From assembly GCA_028277405.1 (NCBI GenBank), contig JANQGH010000100.1, positions 372,001-436,000 on the forward strand: a DNA stretch of 64,000 nucleotides. The letters run 5' to 3'. The position numbers and the translations under genes are program-made. Each line of letters opens with the position of its first letter. Within the stretch, counting starts at the first letter, position 1. The notes under the pieces are model-generated. The model saw only the letters and a program-made list of their open reading frames with translations. It was not told the DNA's origin and ran no database searches. Below are positions 25,802-32,858 of this stretch, piece by piece. Origin of the DNA: Alphaproteobacteria bacterium. Lineage in GTDB: Bacteria > Pseudomonadota > Alphaproteobacteria > DSM-16000 > Inquilinaceae.

Positions 25802-27202
25802 TCAGGCGGCCGCGCGGCCGGCTTCGCCGACAATCCGTGCGATCGCGGCGCGGCCGCTGTGAACCGCGCCCTCGACATAGCCCCAGAACCGATCGTCGAT
25901 TTCCGCGCCGGCAAACCGAACCCTGCCACCCCAGGCGGCAAGACGGGCCATCGCGTCTGGGTCGCCGCCGATGCGAACCGTGGCGTTGTAGCCACCACCA
26001 CACCACGGGTGATCGACCCAGACTGCTTCGGCGATCTCACGCGGTGCCAGGGCTTGGTCGCCGAAAGCGCGGCTTAGCTGCCGCAAAAGCCGGGCCTGCC
26101 GCTCGTTTGGGGGCAATGTCGCCCATTCCCGCGCCAGAGGCCCGCCTTGAAACGCAATCAGGCGCGGCGGCGACCCGTCGTCGAGACTGCCGTCCATGAC
26201 CGCCAGGCCAGGCGGATCGGCAAAGGTTGCCGACCCGCTGAAACCCCTCAGCCGCCAGAACGGGGTGTCGAAGACGAGCAGCGTCTTGATCATGTCTCCA
26301 GCGCGGAATGAGGATAGAAGCCCTGCAAGCTCGTCGGCCTCAGGTATGTCGAACGTGATGTTCCTGGCCACGGTGGGGGGAACGGCCACGACCACGGCGT
26401 CGGCCGCCCAGGCGCCCGTGTCCGTCGTTATCTCGACCAGGTCTGAAAGGTGGCGGACATGCCGCACTGGTGTGCTCAGGCGCGGCGTGTGGCGCAGGCT
26501 GGAGGCGAGTTGGTCGATGATCATGACCATACCCCGCGAGAAGTGGAATTCGGCGTCGTCTCGTTCCGACCCATAGCGCGCGAAGAGATCTCTGACGGCG
26601 TGCGCGTTGATCTCCTCGGGCGGACCACCAAGGATCTCTGTGAACAGGGAGAACGCAATGGCATGCTCTTCCGGCGACAAGAGCAAGGCGCGCAGGGCTG
26701 CTGCGAGGCTGTCTCGGTGAAAGGGCCGCTTTTCGACCAGCAGCTTTAGCCCGCGCCCGGCCTCGCCGACGCTCTCCCAGGGCGTATTCCACCATTTCCA
26801 CTTCAGCCGCAGCGCGCGCAATGCCTCGCCGAAACTGTCCCAGCGAACCACCTGCTCTTCCAACAACTCGTAGATCTCTTCGACCGATATCAGGTCTTCA
26901 GCGCGCAAGGCCTCCTCGCCGACCATACACAGGTCGATCCCGCCCCGCGCAACCGGTGCCGGATGCAGGCCCGACCGGGCCGCGACCTCAAGGACGGTGC
27001 CCATGTCGCCATTCACCAGTTGCGCGCCCTCGTCGAACACGCCGCCGCTTTCCAGCGGTACCGTCCGAACACGGCCGCCCAAGCGATCCTGAGCCTCCAG
27101 CACTTGGCAGGTGAGGCCCGCCTGTTCCGCCGCAGCGGCTGCAGCAAGGCCCGCCGCGCCGCCACCGACGACAAGCACATTGACATCGTTCGTCTGCTTC
27201 AT
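25802..27202 (-). CDS. Flavin-containing amine oxidase
   Basis: A 466-residue FAD enzyme. The N-terminal dinucleotide motif VVGGGAAGLAAAAAAEQAG is followed by LEAQDRLGGRVRT, the standard amine-oxidase signature. The C-terminal FAD segment reads RVRFAGAEIDDRFWGYVEGAVHSG. It would oxidatively deaminate a primary or secondary amine, or desaturate a related substrate, giving H2O2. No signal peptide is evident from the chosen ATG at 27202; the ribosome site there is weak and upstream starts exist. It is divergent from a BetI-like repressor across a 38-bp palindrome, so induction by an amine is likely. Confidence 0.86.
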   Translation of the reverse strand: MKQTNDVNVLVVGGGAAGLAAAAAAEQAGLTCQVLEAQDRLGGRVRTVPLESGGVFDEGAQLVNGDMGTVLEVAARSGLHPAPVARGGIDLCMVGEEALRAEDLISVEEIYELLEEQVVRWDSFGEALRALRLKWKWWNTPWESVGEAGRGLKLLVEKRPFHRDSLAAALRALLLSPEEHAIAFSLFTEILGGPPEEINAHAVRDLFARYGSERDDAEFHFSRGMVMIIDQLASSLRHTPRLSTPVRHVRHLSDLVEITTDTGAWAADAVVVAVPPTVARNITFDIPEADELAGLLSSFRAGDMIKTLLVFDTPFWRLRGFSGSATFADPPGLAVMDGSLDDGSPPRLIAFQGGPLAREWATLPPNERQARLLRQLSRAFGDQALAPREIAEAVWVDHPWCGGGYNATVRIGGDPDAMARLAAWGGRVRFAGAEIDDRFWGYVEGAVHSGRAAIARIVGEAGRAAA

Positions 27203-27212
27203 GACATTCACT

Positions 27213-27250
27213 GAGTTGAGCGACCGTTCAACTGAACAAGTGCTCAACTC
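27213..27250. promoter_or_regulatory. 38-bp TetR-type palindrome
   Basis: Arms GAGTTGAGC (27213-27221) and GCTCAACTC (27242-27250) are perfect inverted repeats. Between them lies a second symmetric pair, GTTCA (27226-27230) and TGAAC (27233-27237), about the same centre. This layered dyad is what dimer-of-dimers TetR regulators bind. It lies between the amine oxidase start (27202) and the TetR start (27287), so it probably controls both. Confidence 0.75.
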
Positions 27251-27286
27251 GGTTCAGGAAGTCAAGAGGGCAGACTACTGACACGC

Positions 27287-27865
27287 ATGTCGGGCGAGGA
27301 TCGCCGCAAACAGATCGTCGATAAAGCGATCGACGTCATCCTTCAAAAGGGTCTGGCACAGGCTGCGACGAGGGATGTCACACGTGCCCTTGGCGTGGGG
27401 TCAGGCCTGCTGCATCACTATTTCCCATCCTGGGCCGAGTTGCGGGCCGACGCGGTGCGACTGGCCGCGACGCGGGAGATCGAAGAGGTTAAGGCGCTGG
27501 TCGACGGCGTGCCGGCCATGGAGGCGCTTGAGCGTGTCGCTGACTGGGTGGTCGACGACGAGGACATGCGCCACTGGCGGCTTTGGCTGAATGCCCTGGA
27601 CGAAGCCCATCGCGACGACCTTTTGGCCGACGTCATGACCGCCGCGATGCTGGACTGGCACCGGCTGATTGCAGGTCTTTTGGTCAAGCTTGGCGAGGAA
27701 AGAGGTGCGACAACATCCAATGCCGATGACGCCGCGTGGCGCCTCACCGCTCTGATGGATGGGCTTGCGAGCACGATGCTGGTGAAAGGGTCGGCCATGA
27801 CCGCGAGGACCGCACGCATGCTCCTGAAGCAGCAACTGCGCCTTGAGTGCGGGCAGCAAGCTTAG
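27287..27865 (+). CDS. TetR-family regulator, BetI-like
   Basis: A 192-residue repressor. The N-terminal helix-turn-helix reads IVDKAIDVILQKGLAQAATRDVT and GVGSGLLHHYFPSWAEL; the GSGLLHHYF version of the recognition helix is typical of BetI-type proteins. The C-terminal ligand domain (about 60-190) carries the WRLWLNALDEAHRD segment also seen in BetI relatives. It is divergent from the amine oxidase with a long palindrome between them. Choline or betaine sensing is possible but not shown; an amine linked to the oxidase is more likely. Confidence 0.88.
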   Translation: MSGEDRRKQIVDKAIDVILQKGLAQAATRDVTRALGVGSGLLHHYFPSWAELRADAVRLAATREIEEVKALVDGVPAMEALERVADWVVDDEDMRHWRLWLNALDEAHRDDLLADVMTAAMLDWHRLIAGLLVKLGEERGATTSNADDAAWRLTALMDGLASTMLVKGSAMTARTARMLLKQQLRLECGQQA

Positions 27866-27890
27866 CGAGCGGCCCCGTCCGGGCATTCGG

Positions 27891-29189
27891 TCAGGCTTGC
27901 CTGCCCCACCAGGTCTTCGCCAACGGCGCGCCGCCGACAAAGGCGCCGGCACCAAGCTCATCCTGGATGCGCAGGCATTCGTTCCACTTCGCCATCCGCT
28001 CGGACCGTTGAAACGAGCCGACCTTCAACTGGCCGCAGCCGATCCCCGTCGCCAGATGGCTGATCGACACGTCCTCGGTTTCGCCGGACCGGGCCGAGAC
28101 GATGACGCCCCAGCCGACATCCATCGCCGCACGGGCGGCGTCGATTGCTTCGGTCACCGTGCCGGCCTGGTTGACCTTCATGAGTACGGCGTTACAGGCG
28201 CCTTTGGCGGCCGCGTCGTCGACAAGGGCGGCGTTCGTCACCAGGAAATCGTCGCCGATGATCTGTATCCGGTCGCCGAAACGGCGCGTGAACTCCACCA
28301 TGCCGTCCGAATCGTCCTCCCCCAGCGGGTCCTCGATCGAGACGATCGGATAGGCATCGAGCCATTGCCCGAGTGTGTCGATCATCTCGCCGCTGTCCAT
28401 TTCGCGATCTTCGAGTGACAGCCGATAGCGTCCAGCGCTGCCGAACTCCGACGCGGCGATGTCCAGCGAAATCACCACCCGGTCGCCGGGTTTCTCGCCC
28501 GCCTTCTCGATGGCCATGACCAGCGTTTCCAACGCCTCTTCATTCGACGAAAAGGCCGGCCACCAACCGCCTTCGTCCGCGACGCCCGCCAGCTTTCCCT
28601 TGGCCGCCATGATGTCGCCGGCGGCGAAATAGACCTCGTTGGTGACCTCCATCACTTCGTCGAAGCTGGCCGCGCCCGGCACCATGATCATGAAGTCCTG
28701 AATGTCGACCCGCCGCCCGGCATGCGCACCGCCGCCGAAGATCTGGATCTCGGGCAAGGGAACCGACGGGGAGAACCCGTACCGATCTGATACGTAGCGC
28801 CACAGCGGTTTTGCCGCATCCGCAGCGGCCGCATGCAGAACCGCCAGCGATGTCGCCACCGTGGCATTGCCGCCCAACGTCGCCTTCAAGGGTGACGGAT
28901 CGAGTGCCAGAAGCGCCTGGTCGACCGCAGCCTGCTGTCCAGCGTCGAGTCCGACCAGGGCTTGGGCGACGGGGGCGTTTACATTGGCCAGCGCCTTGGT
29001 GACGTTCATGCCGCGAAGTGCCCGGTCCCCATCGCGCAGATCGATGGCCTCACGGGTCCCGCGGGACGCGCCGGCCGGCGCGATCGCCCGCCCGACCACC
29101 CCGGAACTCAGTGTCACCGTCACCTCGACGGTCGGGTTGCCGCGCGAATCCCACACCCTGCGGCCGAATACGGAGGAGATGTCCGTCAC
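27891..29189 (-). CDS. Divergent enolase-family protein
   Basis: A 432-residue protein of full enolase length. It keeps the catalytic-type residues Glu206 (ADEGG), Lys338 (MKVNQAG), Lys389 (LKVGS) and His156 (GGAHAG), plus metal ligands Asp243, Glu286 and Asp313. Two substrate-loop features differ. The SGAST loop reads AGASRGTREA, and the phosphate-binding SHRSGETED reads SARSGETED, so the invariant His is Ala366. The sequence is too divergent for a housekeeping enolase. It overlaps the upstream kinase gene by 4 nt (ATGA), so kinase and enolase-like enzyme are probably made together and act in sequence. It may dehydrate a phosphorylated hydroxy-acid other than 2-phosphoglycerate. Confidence 0.85.
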   Translation of the reverse strand: MTDISSVFGRRVWDSRGNPTVEVTVTLSSGVVGRAIAPAGASRGTREAIDLRDGDRALRGMNVTKALANVNAPVAQALVGLDAGQQAAVDQALLALDPSPLKATLGGNATVATSLAVLHAAAADAAKPLWRYVSDRYGFSPSVPLPEIQIFGGGAHAGRRVDIQDFMIMVPGAASFDEVMEVTNEVYFAAGDIMAAKGKLAGVADEGGWWPAFSSNEEALETLVMAIEKAGEKPGDRVVISLDIAASEFGSAGRYRLSLEDREMDSGEMIDTLGQWLDAYPIVSIEDPLGEDDSDGMVEFTRRFGDRIQIIGDDFLVTNAALVDDAAAKGACNAVLMKVNQAGTVTEAIDAARAAMDVGWGVIVSARSGETEDVSISHLATGIGCGQLKVGSFQRSERMAKWNECLRIQDELGAGAFVGGAPLAKTWWGRQA

Positions 29190-30208
29190 GCGCTTTTCCC
29201 CTTCAACTCACGATCGATCCAATCGACAAGCCCGGCGAGCCTATCTGTTGGGTGTACAAGGCCCTTGATGGCCAGCGCTCGAACCGTCTGTCGGCTCTCT
29301 TCCGTCAGGTATTCGACCGGGGATTTCCCATCGACACGCGCCAGCATCAGCGCGGGCAGCAGGTGACAGACCCGCGCTTCCAGTGCCGCCGGCGGCTCCC
29401 ATGTCACCTGCGCGGCGTAGGCACGCCAGAACCGGCCAACCGAGGCCAACAGACGCTGGCGAGACGCCGGCAGGTGCACCGCCTTCAACAACAGATGATT
29501 GATGCAGAACGCCGGATCGAAGCTCGGGTCCCCCATCGTCGCGCATTCGGCATCCAGGATCACCGGGCCTTGGCTCCTGAACAGGATGTTCTTGGGGCTG
29601 ATATCGCCATGGACCAGGATCCGGTCACTGGCATAGAGCCGGTCGGCCAACGCGTTCAGGGGGGCCGCCACGGCAGGATGACGGCTTGCGGTGAAGGTCA
29701 GATAAGGCTCGATCCGCAGTGCGCGGAAATCATCCCGGTTTTGAAACGGCGCCGTGTCGAACCCAGCCTCCGCCGACGCCTGATGTATCTTCCCCAGGAC
29801 CGCGCCGACGGCCTCTGTTTCGCCCCGATCGGGCGCCTCGGCCAACAGCGCGGCCTTCCACAGGATCACGTCATTGCCGCTGAGAAACTCCATCGCGAAT
29901 CCGTGCAGCGCGTCGGATCGACCCAACAGCCGAATGGCGCTTTCCGGTGCGACCTTGGCCGCGACGGTTAGCCACGCGTACTCCGCGGCGCTGCGATGCA
30001 CCGGGGCCTTCCACTCCGCCGCGACCCTTAGCTGGGACAGGGCGAACTTGACGCAGATGTCGCCGCCGCCCACACGCACCCGTGCGATGTCCGAGGCGAC
30101 GCCGCCGGTCAGCCGCTCGACGTCCGTTACCTCGTCCGCCCGGCCGATCCCCAGCTCTTCCACCAAGGCGCGGCATCGGGCGGACAGTTCCGTCTGGTCC
30201 TCGCTCAT
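29186..30208 (-). CDS. APH-fold small-molecule kinase
   Basis: A 340-residue aminoglycoside-phosphotransferase-fold protein. The Brenner-type catalytic motif is LVHGDISPKNIL and the metal-binding motif is ILDAECATMGDPSFD; the N-terminal lobe has the Lys-containing ICVKFAL. Family members phosphorylate hydroxyl groups of antibiotics, choline, methylthioribose, homoserine and others. Coupling by a 4-nt overlap to an enolase-like gene suggests a catabolic kinase making a phospho-ester for that enzyme, not a resistance gene. I chose ATG 30208; a GTG at 30223 is an alternative, and neither has a strong ribosome site. It is divergent from the GntR gene. Confidence 0.82.
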   Translation of the reverse strand: MSEDQTELSARCRALVEELGIGRADEVTDVERLTGGVASDIARVRVGGGDICVKFALSQLRVAAEWKAPVHRSAAEYAWLTVAAKVAPESAIRLLGRSDALHGFAMEFLSGNDVILWKAALLAEAPDRGETEAVGAVLGKIHQASAEAGFDTAPFQNRDDFRALRIEPYLTFTASRHPAVAAPLNALADRLYASDRILVHGDISPKNILFRSQGPVILDAECATMGDPSFDPAFCINHLLLKAVHLPASRQRLLASVGRFWRAYAAQVTWEPPAALEARVCHLLPALMLARVDGKSPVEYLTEESRQTVRALAIKGLVHPTDRLAGLVDWIDRELKGKSA

Positions 30209-30281
30209 GGGCTTATCAATCACTGTGCGACGTTTGGGTGAAGACCAGTGGACAGGCTAGGCGCTTGGCGCGTCAGGGCCA

Positions 30282-30291
30282 TGGTATATAC
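30282..30291 (+). promoter_or_regulatory. Degenerate GntR-type box before the GntR gene
   Basis: TGGTATATAC lies 46 bp before the GTG of the GntR gene and within the divergent interval to the APH-fold kinase. It resembles the TTGGTATACAA boxes at 31654 and 36153. If real it would give autoregulation and control of the kinase/enolase pair. Alone it is weak. Confidence 0.4.
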
Positions 30292-30336
30292 TTATCGCTC
30301 CCCGCCCAGGCGGGCCAGAGGAAGGACGATACGCAC

Positions 30337-31134
30337 GTGTCAGCCATCGATCGCCAAGGCGCCGGCGCGATGCCGGAGCCGGAAACCGCCGACGATGATC
30401 GCGACGAATCGCTGAACGACCGGGTCCGCGAGGCGTTGCGCGACGCCATCGTCAGCGGCCAATACAAGCCCGGCGACCGGCTGATCGAGGCGCGATTGGC
30501 GGCGCTGTTCGGCGTGTCGCGCAATCCGGTGCGTGAGGCGCTGAAGGCGCTGGGCAATGAAGGCATTGTGACCATTGCGCCGCGTCGCGGTGCCGTTGTC
30601 GCGGAACTGTCGGACGGCGAGGCGGCGGACGTCGTGGAACTGCGCGCGGCGCTGGAGGGCTTCAGCGCACGGCTTGCCGCCCGGCGGCTGGATGGCGACG
30701 CGGGCGAGCGGCTGTTGTCCGTGTTGCGCGCCGGCGACGAGGCGGCCGCGCGCGGCGATACCGACGCCCTGCCGGCGCTGAACGACGTCTTCCACGCCGA
30801 ACTGGCCAACGCGAGTTCGAACGTCGTCCTGGCCGGCATCATGCGCACGCTGAGGGCCAAGACCCATTGGCTGTTCGCCAGCGTCAGCCGGCAGCGGGCC
30901 GTGGCCTCGTGGGGCGAACATGCCGCCATCCTGCGGGCGATCCTGGACCGTGACGAGGAACTGGCGGCCTTGCTGGCCAGCCGTCACGTGACCAGCGTCG
31001 GCCGCGACCTGCTTGGCCAGCGATCGACGGATCGACCGAAAACCGGTGACGGTGCCCCCGCCCCACCTTCAGCGGACATGGCCGAGCTTGAGAGCGCCCT
31101 GACCCTCGACCAGCTTCGGCGCCTGACCGGGTAG
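30337..31134 (+). CDS. GntR-family regulator with FCD domain
   Basis: A 265-residue FadR-type regulator. The winged helix spans about residues 25-90 (GQYKPGDRLIEARLAALFGVSRNPVREALKAL). The FCD effector domain follows (about 100-225), with the metal-ligand pattern NDVFH, EHAAI and SRHV. FCD regulators bind organic acids. The GTG start has AGAGGAAGGA about nine bases upstream. The recurrent TTGGTATACAA-like boxes nearby have the symmetry expected for this subfamily. That makes it the candidate master regulator of the kinase/enolase pair, the diiron-oxidase operon and the second Opp operon. Confidence 0.9.
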   Translation: MSAIDRQGAGAMPEPETADDDRDESLNDRVREALRDAIVSGQYKPGDRLIEARLAALFGVSRNPVREALKALGNEGIVTIAPRRGAVVAELSDGEAADVVELRAALEGFSARLAARRLDGDAGERLLSVLRAGDEAAARGDTDALPALNDVFHAELANASSNVVLAGIMRTLRAKTHWLFASVSRQRAVASWGEHAAILRAILDRDEELAALLASRHVTSVGRDLLGQRSTDRPKTGDGAPAPPSADMAELESALTLDQLRRLTG

Positions 31135-31156
31135 GGCCTGCGACGGACGTCCCGTC

Positions 31157-31456
31157 TCAGTCGACCCGTTCCAGCCTGGCGTCGATGTCGCCGAAGCGCG
31201 TCAACTCCTGCAATTCTTCCCTGGCATCGTCGATCTCATCGAAATCGCCGAAGAACTTATAGGGCACGGAGTTGACGCAATCCGGGTGTTCGGCGTCCAC
31301 GATCTGGACCCTCGCGTCCCCGGCCAGCACCTCGCCGATCACATGGGTTGCCAGGTGCTTGCCATAGAAGAAGTAGTCGTAGGTCTCCACCGCGCGCACC
31401 CCAGTCCCCAGATCGGCGCTGTATTCGTTCGGTTTGCTGGTGACGATGATGTACAT
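31157..31456 (-). CDS. Small acidic protein of unknown function
   Basis: A 99-residue soluble protein that I do not recognise. It begins MYIIVTSKPNEYSADLG, contains the tyrosine- and phenylalanine-rich run TYDYFFYGKHLATHVIGE, and ends in a charged helix-like stretch (EIDDAREELQELTRF). There is one cysteine, in HPDCVNS. The ATG has GGGGAGG immediately upstream, and a GntR-type box (31472-31485) lies 16 bp before the start. This supports it as a real gene under the same control as the divergent diiron-oxidase operon. A ligand-binding or accessory subunit role for that enzyme is a guess. Confidence 0.65.
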   Translation of the reverse strand: MYIIVTSKPNEYSADLGTGVRAVETYDYFFYGKHLATHVIGEVLAGDARVQIVDAEHPDCVNSVPYKFFGDFDEIDDAREELQELTRFGDIDARLERVD

Positions 31457-31471
31457 GGCCTCCCCATCCTG

Positions 31472-31485
31472 AATTTGCATACCAA
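31472..31485 (-). promoter_or_regulatory. GntR-type box before the 99-residue gene
   Basis: AATTTGCATACCAA on the plus strand reads TTGGTATGCAAATT on the minus strand, one base different from the TTGGTATACAA core found at 31654 and 36153. It sits just upstream of the start codon at 31456, where repressor binding would block transcription. Confidence 0.55.
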
Positions 31486-31653
31486 CGGCCATTTTGCCGG
31501 CATCTCGCCGGCATTTCCCGAATCCGACTGAATCGCCCAAATCAACGGACCTCGTCCAACCCATTGACAGAAATGAGTTTTTTGAAGATCGTCAAAACTA
31601 TCTCCGATCAGCAATGATAGACGAAATTCTGCCGTCGAAAAGGCTTGCCGGAT

Positions 31654-31664
31654 TTGGTATACAA
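31654..31664 (+). promoter_or_regulatory. GntR-type box in the diiron-oxidase promoter
   Basis: TTGGTATACAA lies between a possible -35 (TTGCCG, 31645-31650) and -10 (TAATCT, 31667-31672, 16-bp spacing), 66 bp before the diiron-oxidase ATG. The identical 11-mer occurs inverted at 36153-36163. The rest of the 273-base interval 31457-31729 is comparatively AT-rich near the start and holds no other gene. Confidence 0.65.
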
Positions 31665-31729
31665 TCTAATCTAATGATAGGCAGGGGTGTCAAGAGCGAG
31701 CCAAAAAAGGCCGAAAAGGAGGATGCAAC

Positions 31730-32467
31730 ATGACTGAGTTGATGTCGCGAGACGATTTTCGCACCGCGTTGGAAACCGCCATCAAGGGCAACACGGCCAC
31801 CAAGTCGCCGTTCAGCATTGCCTGGGCCACGGGCCGCTTGAGCCGCGACCATCTCGCGCGCTGGGCGGAGAACCACTATCACTATGTCGGCCCGTTCGCC
31901 GACTATCTTGCCTACATCTACGCGCGCACGCCGGACCACTACACCGACGCCAAGGACTTCCTGCTGCAGAACATGTATGAGGAGGAAATCGGCGGCGACC
32001 GCCACACCGACCTGCTGATCCGGTTCGCCGAGTCCTGCGGCACGACGCGTGAGCGGGTGGAAAATCCCGACAACATGTCGCCGACCACCCGGGGCCTGCA
32101 AAGCTGGTGCTACGCGGTGGCCATGCGCGAGGACCCGATCGTCGCGGTGGCCGGCCTCGTCGTCGGCCTGGAAAGCCAGGTGCCGTCAATCTACCGGCGC
32201 CAGACCCCGACCTTGCGCGACAAGTATGGCTTCACCGACGAGGAGGTCGAGTTTTTCGACCTGCATATCGTGTCCGACGAGATCCATGGCGAGCGCGGCT
32301 ATCAGATCGTGCTGGAACATGCCGACACGGTCGACCTTCAGCAGGCCTGTTTGAAGATCTGCGGCATCGGCGCCCAGATGCGCCTGCTGTACACCACGGC
32401 GCTCTGGCACGATTACGTGAAGGACGATCTGTCGCGCGAGGATGCCGAGGCGGTTCTCGCCGCCTGA
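31730..32467 (+). CDS. Heme-oxygenase-like diiron oxidase (CADD/PqqC-fold, HDO)
   Basis: A 245-residue all-alpha protein of the CADD/PqqC/TenA fold. The six-ligand iron set of HDO enzymes is complete: Glu85 and His92 (YEEEIGGDRH), Glu148 (GLESQVP), and His179, Asp183 and His186 (HIVSDEIH). TenA and PqqC proper lack this set. At the position of the Lys that Chlamydia CADD sacrifices to make p-aminobenzoate I read Gln158, so CADD chemistry is unlikely. Other HDOs cleave C-C bonds or oxidise amines with O2. AAGGAGG precedes the ATG. It leads an operon with two ferredoxins, an aldehyde dehydrogenase and an HbpS-like gene, which suggests O2-dependent conversion of an acid or amine to an aldehyde. 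Confidence 0.87.
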   Translation: MTELMSRDDFRTALETAIKGNTATKSPFSIAWATGRLSRDHLARWAENHYHYVGPFADYLAYIYARTPDHYTDAKDFLLQNMYEEEIGGDRHTDLLIRFAESCGTTRERVENPDNMSPTTRGLQSWCYAVAMREDPIVAVAGLVVGLESQVPSIYRRQTPTLRDKYGFTDEEVEFFDLHIVSDEIHGERGYQIVLEHADTVDLQQACLKICGIGAQMRLLYTTALWHDYVKDDLSREDAEAVLAA

Positions 32468-32494
32468 CGACCAGCCTAGATGAAGACCTAATGG

Positions 32495-32516
32495 CGGGCG
32501 GCGCCTCAGCCGCCCG
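32495..32516 (+). other. GC-rich hairpin between diiron oxidase and ferredoxin
   Basis: CGGGCGGC and GCCGCCCG form a perfect 8-bp stem with a 6-nt loop in the 64-base gap before the first ferredoxin. There is no T tract. It may stabilise the upstream message or tune the ratio of oxidase to ferredoxin. Confidence 0.45.
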
Positions 32517-32531
32517 ACCGAATGCGTAGCG

Positions 32532-32858
32532 ATGCCGAAAATCACGATCCACCGGGATGGGGAGGCCCATCAGGGCGACATCGCGGCGGACAGCAATCTC
32601 GTCGTCCTCGCCGGTATCCGCAAGTTCCCCTACCCGCATCTCAGCTACATGTGCGGCATGGGCAAGTGCGGGACCTGCAAGTCCCGCATCGTGGCGGGCG
32701 CGGAGCAGCTGCCGGAGCCCAACTGGCGGGAAAAGAAGACCCTGGGCGACGAGGCCTTGGCGGAGGGCTATCGCCTGGTCTGCCAACTGCGCATCTTCGA
32801 GGATTTTGAGATCGAGCAAGAAGGGCCGGTGCGCGGCCCCAGAAAGAGGATGCCATGA
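32532..32858 (+). CDS. [2Fe-2S] ferredoxin 1
   Basis: A 108-residue plant-type ferredoxin. The cluster ligands are in MCGMGKCGTCKSRI (Cys-x4-Cys-x2-Cys) with the fourth Cys in LVCQLRI. It is a single small domain with a basic C-terminal tail (RGPRKRMP). Its last codons overlap the aldehyde dehydrogenase start by 4 nt. Placed between a diiron oxidase and an aldehyde dehydrogenase, it most plausibly reduces the diiron centre. No ferredoxin reductase is encoded nearby, so a general one would be needed. Confidence 0.88.
   Translation: MPKITIHRDGEAHQGDIAADSNLVVLAGIRKFPYPHLSYMCGMGKCGTCKSRIVAGAEQLPEPNWREKKTLGDEALAEGYRLVCQLRIFEDFEIEQEGPVRGPRKRMP

Noticed and set aside
27891..29189. Housekeeping enolase
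   Set aside because: The substrate-loop changes (SARSGE, AGASRGT) and coupling to a kinase gene argue against the glycolytic enzyme.
29186..30208. Aminoglycoside resistance gene
   Set aside because: The APH fold is shared by many metabolic kinases, and the 4-nt coupling to an enolase-like gene indicates metabolism.
31730..32467. Annotation of the HDO protein as PqqC, TenA or CADD
   Set aside because: PqqC and TenA lack the six iron ligands seen here, there are no pqq or thiamine genes around, and the CADD sacrificial Lys position is Gln.
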